50,173 nt of DNA from an uncultured Collinsella sp. (GCA_947002045.1 CAMQJB010000013.1:1-50173); one strand, 5' to 3'. Shown: positions 16,468 through 25,701, numbered from the stretch's first letter. A program made the numbers and translations. The notes: generated by a model from the letters alone, not told the origin.

Positions 16468-18495
16468 ATGGAACAAAAGGCCAAGGAGGCAGCCTCGCAC
16501 GCTGCGATTCCTGTGAGCATCTCGGCGATGCTCGTCACGCTGGGCGTGGTGTATGGCGATATCGGCACCAGCCCCATGTATGTAACCAAGGCGCTCGTCG
16601 CCGGCAACGGCGGCATCGGAAGCGTCACGGAGGAGTTCGTGCTCGGCGCGCTCTCCCTTGTCGTGTGGACGGTCACGCTGCTGACCACCATCAAGTATGT
16701 GCTCATCTCGCTGCGCGCCGATAACCATGGTGAGGGCGGCATCTTTGCCCTGTACAGCCTGGTCAAGCGCTGCGGCAAGTGGCTTATCATCCCCGCCATG
16801 CTGGGTGGCGCCGCGCTGCTCGCCGACGGCATCCTGACGCCGGCCGTTACCGTTACCACGGCCATCGAGGGCCTGCGCACCATCCCGGCGGTCCATGCCG
16901 TGCTGGGCGATGACCAGGGCCGCGTCGTCGCCATCACGCTCGCCATCATCATCGTGCTCTTCTTGGTACAGCGCATCGGTACGGCCAAGATCGGTCACGC
17001 CTTTGGCCCCATCATGACGCTGTGGTTCCTGTTCCTGGGCGGCACGGGTCTGTTCTTTGTCTTCCAGCACCCCGCCGTGCTGCTGTGCCTCAACCCGGTG
17101 CGCGGCATCGCCTTTTTGCTGAGCCCCAACAACCACGCGGGCATCATGATTCTGGGCAGCTGCTTCCTCGCCACCACCGGTGCCGAGGCGCTCTACTCCG
17201 ACATGGGCCACGTCGGCCGCGGCAACATCTACGCTACCTGGCCGTTCGTTAAGTGCTGCCTGCTGCTTTCCTATATGGGCCAGGGCGCATGGCTTATGAA
17301 CAACGCTGCCAACCCCGAGCTCATGGGCATTGCCGACCTCAACCCGTTCTACCAGATGCTCGCCCCGGGCCTGCGTCCCTTTGCCGTAGGCCTTTCCACC
17401 GTTGCGGCCATCATTGCCTCGCAGGCGCTCATCACCGGCGCATTCTCGCTGGTGTCCGAGGCCAGCCGTCTGGACCTCATGCCGCACATGCAGGTCTTCT
17501 ACCCTGCCGAGACCAAGGGCCAGCTCTACATCCCCATGGTCAACAACGTCATGCTTGTCGGCTGCGTCATCGTGGTGCTGCTGTTCCAGAACTCGGCGCA
17601 TATGGAAGCCGCGTACGGCCTTGCCATTACGCTGACTATGATGTGCACCACGCTGCTGCTCTTCTTCTACCTGCACGAGGAGCGCAAGCTCAAGGTTGCT
17701 CCGTGGATCTTCGCGGCCTTCTTCCTTTTGCTCGAAGGCTTCTTCTTCGTGAGCTCGCTCACCAAGTTCTTCCACGGCGGCTATTTCACCATCCTCATGG
17801 CTGCACTCATCATGGGCATTATGGTGTGCTGGTACAACGGCACGGCGGTCGAGCAGCGCCAGTTTACGCTGCTGCCGCTGCGCAGCTACCTGCCGCAGCT
17901 CAAGCGCCTGCGCGACGACGACCGTTACGAGCGCATGAGTGACAACGTCGTGTACCTGACCAAGGACACCCATACCGACTACATCGACCGCGATATCGTC
18001 TATTCGATCTTGGACAAGCATCCCAAGCGTGCCCGCGCCTGGTGGTTCGTGAATGTCGAGACCATGGACGAACCGCACACCTTTGCCTATTCGGTCGAGA
18101 CGTTCGGCACCGACTACGTGTTCCGCGTGCACCTGTACCTGGGCTACAAGATCAACCAGCGCGTCAATGCCTACCTGCGTCAGGTTGTTCAGGACCTGGC
18201 TGCCACCGGCGAGCTGCCGCCGCAGACGCATGACTACTCGGTCTACAAGGATCCGGGTAACATCGGCACGTTCAAGTTCGTCCTGATCCGTAAGCTTCTG
18301 GCGCCCGAAAGCGATGTGGAGCCCAGCGAGCGTACGGCCATCACGCTCAAGTACATCATTCGCCGCGCCGCCGGCACGCCCGCGCGTTGGTACGGCCTGG
18401 AGAACTCCAACGTGAGCTTTGAGTACGTGCCGCTGTTCACCAAGTTCAAAGCCGTGAACAAGATGCAGCGCCTGGCCCCCAACGAGCGACCGTAG
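16468..18495 (+). CDS. kup: Kup-type potassium uptake transporter
   Basis: This 675-aa protein (E. coli Kup is 622 aa) catalyses K+ uptake, probably as a K+/H+ symporter. The family signature GVVYGDIGTSPMYV is at residues ~21-34, followed by ~12 membrane segments up to about residue 465 and a ~200-residue cytoplasmic C-terminal domain. Conserved patches include ADNHGEGGIFALYSLV and GAEALYSDMGHVG. The ATG at 16468 has GGGAGGA 9 bp upstream; an in-frame TTG at 16450 is a worse choice. A 64-aa membrane protein and a KdpDE-like two-component system follow on the same strand, which suggests the module is controlled by potassium. Confidence 0.93.
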   Translation: MEQKAKEAASHAAIPVSISAMLVTLGVVYGDIGTSPMYVTKALVAGNGGIGSVTEEFVLGALSLVVWTVTLLTTIKYVLISLRADNHGEGGIFALYSLVKRCGKWLIIPAMLGGAALLADGILTPAVTVTTAIEGLRTIPAVHAVLGDDQGRVVAITLAIIIVLFLVQRIGTAKIGHAFGPIMTLWFLFLGGTGLFFVFQHPAVLLCLNPVRGIAFLLSPNNHAGIMILGSCFLATTGAEALYSDMGHVGRGNIYATWPFVKCCLLLSYMGQGAWLMNNAANPELMGIADLNPFYQMLAPGLRPFAVGLSTVAAIIASQALITGAFSLVSEASRLDLMPHMQVFYPAETKGQLYIPMVNNVMLVGCVIVVLLFQNSAHMEAAYGLAITLTMMCTTLLLFFYLHEERKLKVAPWIFAAFFLLLEGFFFVSSLTKFFHGGYFTILMAALIMGIMVCWYNGTAVEQRQFTLLPLRSYLPQLKRLRDDDRYERMSDNVVYLTKDTHTDYIDRDIVYSILDKHPKRARAWWFVNVETMDEPHTFAYSVETFGTDYVFRVHLYLGYKINQRVNAYLRQVVQDLAATGELPPQTHDYSVYKDPGNIGTFKFVLIRKLLAPESDVEPSERTAITLKYIIRRAAGTPARWYGLENSNVSFEYVPLFTKFKAVNKMQRLAPNERP

Positions 18496-18564
18496 TCGAC
18501 GCTCGAGGTTTGTCTGCGAACGGGCGGGTTTGTATTGACGGGGATTGAGTCCTGGGAGGAAACC

Positions 18565-18759
18565 ATGGATGCAAAGGTGCTTGACGGTTGCGATCTTGCG
18601 ACCGAGCTGGTGCGTGAGGTACGCGCCGATGCTGCCGAAGATCGGTTCTTTACGAATCGGGCCAACATGGATATGGCCGACCGCGTGATCTCGATTGTGG
18701 CACTGGTATTTGGAGCAGTGTGCGTGTGTGCCCTACTCGCGCACGTGCTGTTTGTCTAG
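18565..18759 (+). CDS. Small single-pass membrane protein between kup and kdpD
   Basis: This 64-aa protein has a charged N-terminal half (residues 1-42, rich in Asp, Glu and Arg) and one hydrophobic helix at ~44-64 ending at the C-terminus. The ATG at 18565 is well placed behind GGGAGGA; an in-frame ATG at 18535 would add ten residues without a ribosome site. No known family was recognised. Its place between a potassium transporter and its likely sensor kinase, and its single helix, recall small transporter subunits such as KdpF, but there is no clear sequence similarity. Confidence 0.65.
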   Translation: MDAKVLDGCDLATELVREVRADAAEDRFFTNRANMDMADRVISIVALVFGAVCVCALLAHVLFV

Positions 18760-18804
18760 CGACCGCCGGTTGCAAAGGCTATACACTTGGAACCACCACA
18801 AGGG

Positions 18805-18850
18805 AAACCACCACAAAGGTGCCTGTCCCTTTGTGGTGGTTTTTGTTTTT
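18805..18850 (+). terminator. Terminator hairpin between the kup unit and kdpD
   Basis: AAACCACCACAAAGG (18805-18819) pairs with CCTTTGTGGTGGTTT (18828-18842), followed by a T-rich run. A partial duplicate of the left arm (AACCACCACAAGG) lies at 18791. The element may limit read-through from kup into kdpDE, so the kinase may have its own promoter or be expressed at a lower level. Confidence 0.8.
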
Positions 18851-18870
18851 GAGAGAGGGGCGGGGCGCTG

Positions 18871-20496
18871 ATGGACGTCCGTACGGACGGCGATATTGCC
18901 GATAGCTTTTGGTGGCGGCGCACAACGCTGACGCGCCGCACTCCTCTGTATGACGCCTGCGTGTCGGTGGGGCTGTTGGTGGCGGCGACGATTGTGGGCG
19001 CGCTGCTCGACCATCCGGGTCTCGCGCCGAGCATCATGATCGTCTATGTGTTCGCCGTGCAGCTGTGCGCATTCTTTACCTGGAGTCGCCTGTATTGCTT
19101 GCTGAGCTCGGCTGCCGCCGTGGCGCTCTACAACTTCTTGTTTGTCGACCCGCGCTACTCGCTGTCGCTTATCGACCGCGGCTATCCCGGCATGTTCTTC
19201 ATCATGTTTGTGGTCTCGCTTGTATCGAGCTCGATTGCGTTAGCCCTGCGCCGGGCCTTGGCGCAGGCTGCCGCCAGCGACCGTCGCACGCATATGGTGC
19301 TCGAGACCAACCGCATGCTGCAGCGCTGCGCCGACGAGCAGCAGATCGTTCACGCCATGGCCACGCAGCTGGCGCGTCTTTCGGGCTGTCCGGTCGTGTG
19401 GTACAGCGCCGACGCCGAGGGCGATGACCTGCTGCCGCGTTCGACATACACGGCCGTGGGCGATGCTGCACCGGTGCACGAACTGGCGCCGCAGATGCCG
19501 CCGCGGCTCTCGGCGTCCGCCTATGTGGGAACGCCGCTCGACGCCACGTTTGGCGGCTCGGCGTTTTATGGCATCTACCTGACGGTTCGCACAGGCGACG
19601 GCTTCGCGCGCTCGGGCGACCCCGCCTCGGTGGTGGGCGTGCTGGCTATCGTTGCCGAGCCCGACGTGCTGACGCACGAGGAGCGAACACTTGCCGATGC
19701 CATCGTGAGCGAAGGCGAGCTGGCACTTGATCGCGCTCGCGCCATGGAGGCCCGCGAGGAGGCGGCGGTGCTTGCAAAAAACGAGCAGCTGCGCGCCAAC
19801 CTACTGCGCTCCATCTCGCACGACCTGCGCACGCCGCTCACCAGTATTTCGGGTAATGCCGACGTGCTGCTCGACCAGGGCTCGACCGGCACCGCCGTGC
19901 TCGACGCCCAGACGCGCCGCGGCCTGCTCCTGTCCATTCGCTCGGATGCGCTGTGGCTCAACGCCACTGTCGAGAACCTACTCGCCATCACCAAGCTCGA
20001 GGGCGGCGGCATGCATCTTTCGACTACGCTCGAGCTCATGGACGATATCGTCGAGGAGGCGCTGCGCCACGTAAGTCCGGCCGTGCGTGAACACGATCTT
20101 AAGGTGGTGCCGTGCGACGAGCCGGCGCTCGTCAACGTCGATGCGCGCCTGATGGTGCAGCTGGTGGTCAATCTGGTGAACAACGCCATCACCTATACGC
20201 CCGCAGGCTCGCATATCGTGATTTCGATTGGCGTCGACGATGGACGCGTAGCGTGCTCGGTGGCCGATGACGGCCCGGGCATTGCGCCCGAGGATCGCGA
20301 GCGGATCTTTGAGTCGTTCTACACCGCCAACCACGGTCTTGCCGACAGCCATCGCAGCGTGGGCCTGGGTCTTTCGCTCTGCCGCTCCATTGCGTTGGCG
20401 CATGGCGGTAGCATAGAGGTTGCCGCGGCGGACCCGCACGGCTCGGTCTTTACGATTGAGCTTCCCGTCGCCGATGTTTCGTTTGATAAGGAGTAG
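18871..20496 (+). CDS. kdpD: KdpD-like sensor histidine kinase lacking the KdpD/USP N-terminus
   Basis: This 541-aa kinase has closely spaced membrane helices between residues ~30 and 125, in a DUF4118-like region (FAVQLCAFFTWSRLYCLLSS ... NFLFVDPRYS). A GAF-like domain follows at ~140-285. The kinase core has the H-box SISHDLRTPLTSISGN with His317, an N-box near 430 (VNLVNNAITYTP), and G-boxes DDGPGIAPED and GLGLSLCRSI. E. coli KdpD is 894 aa and starts with a KdpD plus universal-stress-like region that is absent here. It partners with the KdpE-like regulator 4 bp downstream. No kdpFABC genes are in the window, so it may control Kup or a distant Kdp pump. Confidence 0.85.
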   Translation: MDVRTDGDIADSFWWRRTTLTRRTPLYDACVSVGLLVAATIVGALLDHPGLAPSIMIVYVFAVQLCAFFTWSRLYCLLSSAAAVALYNFLFVDPRYSLSLIDRGYPGMFFIMFVVSLVSSSIALALRRALAQAAASDRRTHMVLETNRMLQRCADEQQIVHAMATQLARLSGCPVVWYSADAEGDDLLPRSTYTAVGDAAPVHELAPQMPPRLSASAYVGTPLDATFGGSAFYGIYLTVRTGDGFARSGDPASVVGVLAIVAEPDVLTHEERTLADAIVSEGELALDRARAMEAREEAAVLAKNEQLRANLLRSISHDLRTPLTSISGNADVLLDQGSTGTAVLDAQTRRGLLLSIRSDALWLNATVENLLAITKLEGGGMHLSTTLELMDDIVEEALRHVSPAVREHDLKVVPCDEPALVNVDARLMVQLVVNLVNNAITYTPAGSHIVISIGVDDGRVACSVADDGPGIAPEDRERIFESFYTANHGLADSHRSVGLGLSLCRSIALAHGGSIEVAAADPHGSVFTIELPVADVSFDKE

Positions 20497-20500
20497 CGCC

Positions 20501-21214
20501 GTGCCGAACTCTGCCGTAAAACCGCTCATCTTGGTCGTTGAGGACGATCCCGCCGTTCGCAACTTAATCGTTGCCGCGCTCGAGGCGCACGGCTTGCGTC
20601 ATATGGCCGTGGAGACCGCCCATGCCGCCATCGCCGCCGCCTCATCGCAGACGCCGAGCATCGTGCTTCTCGATTTGGGCCTGCCCGATATGGACGGCGT
20701 CAAGGTGGTGGAGTCGGTGCGCACATGGTCGGGCATGCCGATCATTGTGGTCTCGGCGCGCAGCGAGGATGCGGACAAGATCCGCGCGCTCGATGCTGGC
20801 GCCGACGACTACCTGACCAAGCCGTTTTCGGTCGAGGAGCTGCTCGCGCGCATTCGCACGACGCTCAGGCGCCTTTCGTATGCGCAAACGGGCGGCGTTG
20901 CCTCTGAGGGCTCATTCGATACCGGTGAGCTGCATATCGACTTTGACGCCGGCATCGCCACGATGGATGGCGAGGAGCTGCATCTGACGCCGATTGAGTA
21001 CAAGCTCCTGTGCCTGCTGGCGCACAACGCCGACAAGGTGCTGACGCATCAGTTTATCCTGCACGAGATTTGGGGCACGGCAACTAAGAGCGACCTGGCG
21101 AGCCTGCGTGTCTTTATGGGCACGTTGCGTAAGAAAATCGAGTCCGACCCCGCGCATCCGCGCTACATCCAAACCCACGTAGGCATTGGCTACCGCCTAG
21201 TCACCCAAGGCTAG
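20501..21214 (+). CDS. kdpE: KdpE-like response regulator (OmpR family)
   Basis: This 237-aa regulator starts at the GTG at 20501, preceded by AAGGAG. The frame extends upstream but lies inside kdpD without a ribosome site. The receiver domain (residues ~7-125) has acidic residues VEDD, the phosphoacceptor Asp58 in LLDLGLPDMDG, and Lys in YLTKPF. The C-terminal winged helix (~140-232) has the OmpR-type HLTPIEYKLLCLLA, a recognition-helix region, and HPRYIQTHVGIGYRL. It is coupled to the kinase 4 bp upstream. In known systems KdpE is phosphorylated by KdpD under K+ limitation. Its targets here are unknown; kup is the obvious nearby candidate. Confidence 0.9.
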   Translation: MPNSAVKPLILVVEDDPAVRNLIVAALEAHGLRHMAVETAHAAIAAASSQTPSIVLLDLGLPDMDGVKVVESVRTWSGMPIIVVSARSEDADKIRALDAGADDYLTKPFSVEELLARIRTTLRRLSYAQTGGVASEGSFDTGELHIDFDAGIATMDGEELHLTPIEYKLLCLLAHNADKVLTHQFILHEIWGTATKSDLASLRVFMGTLRKKIESDPAHPRYIQTHVGIGYRLVTQG

Positions 21215-21238
21215 ATCGCCGGCCACCATCCCAATATG

Positions 21239-21305
21239 AGTTGCGGTGAAATACAGTCTAAATTTGCCTCATTCCAGGCAAAACAGTCCGTATTCCACCG
21301 CAACT
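21239..21305. terminator. Inverted repeat between convergent kdpE and rlmKL
   Basis: AGTTGCGGTGAAATAC (21239-21254) pairs with GTATTCCACCGCAACT (21290-21305) with one internal mismatch, enclosing a smaller TTGCCT/AGGCAA hairpin. The position between two convergent stops suggests a bidirectional transcript end. TTGCGGTGAAATA followed by a similar CTAAAT occurs again at 50090-50111, so this is a repeated element. Confidence 0.6.
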
Positions 21306-21308
21306 TTG

Positions 21309-23876
21309 TTATTTGCCCTTGGGCTTGCTGGCGTAGAACTTCTTCTTTTTGGGCTTGCCGGCGGGGGAGGGTTTGCCGGCAAAGTTCGACTTGCCGTTGC
21401 CGGCCTGCGCGTGCGCGGGTACTGACGCACGGGGCTTGCGGGCCTCGGGGTTGCGCAGCTCCTCGGTTCGCTCGGCAATTTCCTCGGCGCTAAAGCCGAC
21501 CTCGGCCATGGCGTCCTCGATGGGCAGGCGGCGCACGATATAGCAATGATGCACCTTCTGGTTGCGCGCGAAATCCTCGGGGATGGTCTGCGCCGTAATG
21601 TCCTCCAGCACCACGCCCGCGCGCGCGAGCTTGCGCGTCTCGGGACGGAAGCCACGCAGGTTGCAGCTAAAGATGGCATGTCCACCCTGTGCGAGCAGGC
21701 GCGATACGCCGGCCAAAAGCTCGACATGGTCGCGCTGGACATCCCAGGTGCGGCGGCCCATCTTGGACGAGTTCGAGAACGTGGGCGGGTCGACAAAGAT
21801 CAGGTCCCAGCGGTTGCGCGTCTGGCGTTGGTCGCGAATCCAGGCGAGCACGTCGTCGCGCACAAAATGATGCTGCGGTCCCACAAAGCCGTTTTGGCGC
21901 ATGTTGCGCTCGGCCCAGTCCAGGTAGGTGTTGGAGAGGTCGACCGTCACGGTCTCCTCGACGCCGCCGTCCGCCGCGTAGCAGGTGGCGGTGCCGGTAT
22001 AGGCAAACAGGTTGAGGAAGCGACGCGCCTGCTTGGCGTGCTCGCGCACCAGGTTGCGGGTGACGCGGTGATCCAGGAAGATGCCCACATCCAGATAATC
22101 GTCAAAGTTGACGGCAAAGGTGAGTCCGCCCTCTTCGATGAGCGGCAGGCGACGGCGAGCGATGTTGGCGCGCTCGCCTGATGCGCCCTTACCGGCGCCC
22201 TGCTTGCCGTACTGCGAGCCGCCACGCGAGCGCATGCGGGCCTTGGCGTGCACATGCTCGGCCGGAACATCCAGGATGCGCGGCGCGATGGCCAAGATGT
22301 CGAGCATACGGGCCTGGGCTAGTGCGGGGTCGATGGTCTTGGGCGCGGCGTATTCGGCGATGACGAGCCAGCGGCCCGGCGTCTGCGGGCAGCCCTCGTA
22401 CAGGTCGATGGCGGCGGAGTAATCGGGCAGGTCGGCATCGTAGACGCGGTAGCAGCTCACGCCCTCGCGCTTGGCCCACTTGCGGCGCAGACGGGCATTC
22501 TTGCGCAGGCGGTTGGCGAACTGCTCCGACTCCGGGATGAGCACGGGCAGTGGCTTGCCGTCGCCCAGGTCGAGTGTGGCGGCAGGCTCGAGCATGGGGG
22601 TGTCGGCGGCGTTGTCGTTGACTTCGTCGGCATCCGTGACCTCGGCCTCGGCATCCGCACTGGTCGAAGCCTCAAACGCCGCGGCGGCCTGCTCGAGCGA
22701 AGGCCAGACTTCGACGGTCGCCTCCTCGTTGTTGGACATGACGGCGATCGCGCGCTCGGGCTCGGCGTGGAGCGCGCGGGCCAGCAATCCGTCGCGGGTG
22801 AGCGCGGCGACCGGCGCCGAAGCGAGCTCGGGCGCGCGGTGCAGCTCGCCGATGAGCGTCATGGCGTCGTGCATAAGCGACAGCGGTGTCTCGGTCGTAT
22901 CCGCGACCACGGCGGCACCGGCGACGGCGCCCGCGTGGTCCAGTACGGTCGCGGACTTAGCGGCGCAAAAATCGACAAAGCGCTTGTAGCCGGCGCACTT
23001 GACCATGCGCTCAGCGGTTTTGCGGGCGGCGGGGTCAACATCCACGGCCACGATGCGTGCCTGCCGCTCGCGTGCTGCCGCCTCGCGCTCGCGTGCCTCG
23101 GCAAGCAGCTGCTCCCACAGGGCGGCGTCGTGCAGCTGCCAGCCCTCAAAGCCCCAGCGCTCGCGGGCGGCCCCCGGGGCGCGGTCGGTTAGGATATTCA
23201 CGGCTTCCAGCAGCAGGCCGCCGCCGGCGCACGAGGCGTCGACCAGCGTGGGCAGGGCTTCGTTCTCGTAATCGTCGGCCGTTAGCTCGCGCTCGCACAG
23301 CGTGGTCCAGCCGACCTGCGAAAGCACCAGGGCGGCGTAGTCGGGGCGCAGCACGTGCGAGCCCTCGCCGGCGCGGGTCGCTGCGGGCGGCAGGCGCTTG
23401 AATAACGGATCGCCCGAAAGGTCCAGGCTGATGCTCGCGCGACGCTGGCGCAGCGAAAGCAGCAGGTGAACGTCGGGGTCGGCGGCATCGACATCGGCGC
23501 GACGGCCCGTGGTCTCGGCCAGGCGGTCGCACAGCGCGTCTTTGGCGCGCAGGGCAGAGAAGCGCGTGTTGCGCAGCTGCTCGGTCACGCCGCGGGCGGT
23601 GATGGCGATGGTGGCTCCGGGGCGGATGATGGTCTCCCAGGCGATGTCGTAAACGCTATCGTACAGCTCGTCGGCATCCTGTGCCTCAAAGCGTCCGAGT
23701 ACCACGAACACGCGGCTCGCCAGGCGCGACCATAGACAGGCGCGGTAGCCTTCTTCGAGCTCGCCCTCAAACGTGGCGCGGCCCTTCAGGCGGCGGACAT
23801 GCGAAAGCCCGAGGCGTTTAAGCTCATCGGCGAGTGCGGACTCAAAGCCCTCGGGGCAGCTTGCGTAAAATTCCAT
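21309..23876 (-). CDS. rlmKL: RlmKL-like 23S rRNA methyltransferase with degenerate first domain
   Basis: This 855-aa protein aligns along its length with the two-domain RlmKL enzyme of E. coli (702 aa), which makes m2G2445 and m7G2069 in 23S rRNA. The order is an N-terminal ferredoxin/THUMP region (~1-165), a first Rossmann domain (~170-370), an acidic linker (~385-440), then the RlmK domain (~450-790) with LFAYTGTATC, YLDWAERN and FVDPPTFSNS (Asp696). The tail is basic. The first domain looks inactive: the SAM loop DPMCGSGT of E. coli is DASCAGGG (residues 213-220), and the NPPYG catalytic motif is replaced by ADTTETP (325-331). RlmK function is likely retained and RlmL function doubtful. 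Start ATG with AGAGAGGT upstream. Confidence 0.88.
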   Translation of the reverse strand: MEFYASCPEGFESALADELKRLGLSHVRRLKGRATFEGELEEGYRACLWSRLASRVFVVLGRFEAQDADELYDSVYDIAWETIIRPGATIAITARGVTEQLRNTRFSALRAKDALCDRLAETTGRRADVDAADPDVHLLLSLRQRRASISLDLSGDPLFKRLPPAATRAGEGSHVLRPDYAALVLSQVGWTTLCERELTADDYENEALPTLVDASCAGGGLLLEAVNILTDRAPGAARERWGFEGWQLHDAALWEQLLAEAREREAAARERQARIVAVDVDPAARKTAERMVKCAGYKRFVDFCAAKSATVLDHAGAVAGAAVVADTTETPLSLMHDAMTLIGELHRAPELASAPVAALTRDGLLARALHAEPERAIAVMSNNEEATVEVWPSLEQAAAAFEASTSADAEAEVTDADEVNDNAADTPMLEPAATLDLGDGKPLPVLIPESEQFANRLRKNARLRRKWAKREGVSCYRVYDADLPDYSAAIDLYEGCPQTPGRWLVIAEYAAPKTIDPALAQARMLDILAIAPRILDVPAEHVHAKARMRSRGGSQYGKQGAGKGASGERANIARRRLPLIEEGGLTFAVNFDDYLDVGIFLDHRVTRNLVREHAKQARRFLNLFAYTGTATCYAADGGVEETVTVDLSNTYLDWAERNMRQNGFVGPQHHFVRDDVLAWIRDQRQTRNRWDLIFVDPPTFSNSSKMGRRTWDVQRDHVELLAGVSRLLAQGGHAIFSCNLRGFRPETRKLARAGVVLEDITAQTIPEDFARNQKVHHCYIVRRLPIEDAMAEVGFSAEEIAERTEELRNPEARKPRASVPAHAQAGNGKSNFAGKPSPAGKPKKKKFYASKPKGK

Positions 23877-23951
23877 GGGTGACCTCTCTGGTTGCGTCGC
23901 TCCATTATATGATGGATGCTTCGTTTGCCCTTATCCTCGAAAGGAACCCAT

Positions 23952-24779
23952 ATGATTGATGCGTGTCCCGAACCCGCTGTGCTCTTTTTTGACGTGGACG
24001 GCACGCTGACGTCGTTCGATCCCGACGATATGACCGATAAGGACTTTTCGGCGGTTCGCCCCTCGCAGATGGTCGTCGAGGCGTTTCATCGTCTGCGCGA
24101 CGCGGGGCACAAGGCGTTTATCTGCACGGGTCGCCCCCTGTGGCTCATCGCGGACAGCTTGCGTGCGCTCGACCCCGCGGGTGTCGTTGCCATGGCGGGA
24201 GCGACGCTCGAGGTCGAGGGCCGCGTGGTGCATGAGGACTGCTTTGACGAGGACGTTATCGAGGAGCTTGCGCGCCGTATGGCCGCGGCAGGGATTGAGG
24301 CCTTTTTCGAGACCAACGTGGCTACTTTTGCCCTGGAACCCGCGGGTGTTGAGCAGTCGTCTCTGATCGGCACTTCTGTGGTGCACAGAACCGAGGAAAT
24401 GCGCGTCGACGGCAGTCTGCGCGTGGGCAAGGTATGCCTCAGTGTGCCCAGTTTGGCTCGCGTGGCCAACGATGACGGCTTTATCGATCGCGAGTTTGAG
24501 CTGTGCAACACCGGTGGCCAGAATCGCGAGCTGAGCCCCAAGGGCATTGACAAGGGCGTGGGCGTGGCGCGAGCGCTGGCGTATCTGGGCCGCGAGGGAA
24601 ATGCGCGCACCTTTGGCTTTGGCGATTCGGGCAACGACCTGGGCATGCTCGCCGCCGTCGAGACAGCCGTGGCCATGGCTAACGCCATGCCCGAGGTCAA
24701 GGCGGTCGCCGACTATGTGACCGACGATGTCGCACACGACGGTACCGTCACAGCGATGCAGCATTTCGGCCTCATCTAA
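23952..24779 (+). CDS. HAD-superfamily (Cof-type) phosphatase
   Basis: This 275-aa hydrolase has the HAD motif I FFDVDGTLTSF (residues ~12-22) with the nucleophilic and acid/base Asp pair. Motif II is probably in FICTGRPLWL, and motif IV in FGFGDSGNDLGMLAAV near residue 225, preceded by a Lys in KGIDKGVGVA. The C2-type cap lies between. Members dephosphorylate sugar phosphates, FMN or pyridoxal phosphate, and the substrate cannot be assigned. The ATG at 23952 has AAAGGA upstream. It is divergent from rlmKL with a 75-bp gap. Confidence 0.85.
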   Translation: MIDACPEPAVLFFDVDGTLTSFDPDDMTDKDFSAVRPSQMVVEAFHRLRDAGHKAFICTGRPLWLIADSLRALDPAGVVAMAGATLEVEGRVVHEDCFDEDVIEELARRMAAAGIEAFFETNVATFALEPAGVEQSSLIGTSVVHRTEEMRVDGSLRVGKVCLSVPSLARVANDDGFIDREFELCNTGGQNRELSPKGIDKGVGVARALAYLGREGNARTFGFGDSGNDLGMLAAVETAVAMANAMPEVKAVADYVTDDVAHDGTVTAMQHFGLI

Positions 24780-24972
24780 TGAATCCCGCGTTCTGACGTT
24801 TGCTCAAACTGCGACTCTTTGCTTTTGCATGCTCAATCGATTTATCAATCCAAACACTGAGGTGTTTATACCGTTCGCCGAGAAGATAAAAACCCGCAGT
24901 TCACGCCTTGATAAACATAGGTAAAGTGTTTAGCAGTTTATCGGCCGTATGCTAACGAAAGGAATCAGGCAG
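24780..24972. other. Leader/promoter region of the fsa-like gene
   Basis: This 193-bp AT-richer stretch has no gene. It contains repeated GTTTA/TAAAC-like motifs (GATAAACATAGG, GTGTTTAGC, GTTTATCGG near 24910-24946), which might be regulatory. No clear -35/-10 pair was assigned. Confidence 0.4.
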
Positions 24973-25677
24973 ATGGCAATCAAGGTGTTCGCTGACGGTG
25001 CAAACCTCGAAGGCATGCTCGACATGTACGAGAACGGCAACGTTCAGGGTTTCACAACCAACCCGTCCCTTATGAAGAAGGGCGGCGTGACGGATTACCG
25101 CGCGTTTGCCAAGGAGGTCCTGACCCACATCACCGATGTGTCCGTCTCGTTCGAGGTCTTTGCCGACGACGTCGAGACCATGGAGGTCGAGGCGCGCGAG
25201 ATCGCTACCTGGGCCGAGAACGTCTACGTCAAGATTCCGTGCGTGACCACCAAGGGCGAGTCCACCGCCGAGTTGGTCCGCAAGCTTTCGGCCGACGGCA
25301 TCAAGGTCAACGTCACCACCATCTTTACGCCTACGCAGGTCGACGAGATGGTCGAGGCCGTTGACGCCGAGACGCCGTCTATCATCTCGCTCTTTGCCGG
25401 CCGCATCGCCGACACCGGCGTCGATCCCATTCCGTTTATGACGGAGTCGGTCAAGAAGGCCGCCGCCAAGCCCAACTGCGAGGTCCTGTGGGCGTCCACG
25501 CGCGAGCTCATCAACATTTACCAGGCCGAGGCCTGCGGTTGCCAGATCATCACGGTGCCCAACAGCATCCTGGCCAAGCGCAAGAACATCGGCCGCGACC
25601 CGTACGAGGTCTCGCTCGATACCGTGCGCGGCTTTGCCAAGGATATCGCCTCGCTCGGCTTCCATATTCTGCCGTAA
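24973..25677 (+). CDS. fsa: Transaldolase-family fructose-6-phosphate aldolase
   Basis: This 234-aa protein is a short transaldolase of the FSA/TalC type, a class I aldolase that forms a Schiff base. The N-terminal FADGANLEGM and GFTTNPSLMKKGG match the phosphate-binding and substrate region. The catalytic Lys is expected in ENVYVKIPCVT (residues ~85-95). Further family motifs are VNVTTIFTPTQ, SLFAGRIADTGVDP, EVLWASTRE and a phosphate-contacting TVPNSIL. It may act as a transaldolase in the pentose phosphate pathway or cleave fructose 6-phosphate. The ATG at 24973 has AAAGGA 11 bp upstream. It appears to be transcribed alone. Confidence 0.9.
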   Translation: MAIKVFADGANLEGMLDMYENGNVQGFTTNPSLMKKGGVTDYRAFAKEVLTHITDVSVSFEVFADDVETMEVEAREIATWAENVYVKIPCVTTKGESTAELVRKLSADGIKVNVTTIFTPTQVDEMVEAVDAETPSIISLFAGRIADTGVDPIPFMTESVKKAAAKPNCEVLWASTRELINIYQAEACGCQIITVPNSILAKRKNIGRDPYEVSLDTVRGFAKDIASLGFHILP

Positions 25678-25701
25678 GCAAGGGTACCCCCTGCAGCGAC
25701 G

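Noticed and set aside
16444..18231. A 595-codon minus-strand frame opposite kup
   Set aside because: Kup is intact on the plus strand; the antisense product is a His/Gln/Glu-rich shadow.
24780..24972. A tRNA or riboswitch before the fsa-like gene
   Set aside because: No cloverleaf, T-loop motif or known aptamer core could be traced.
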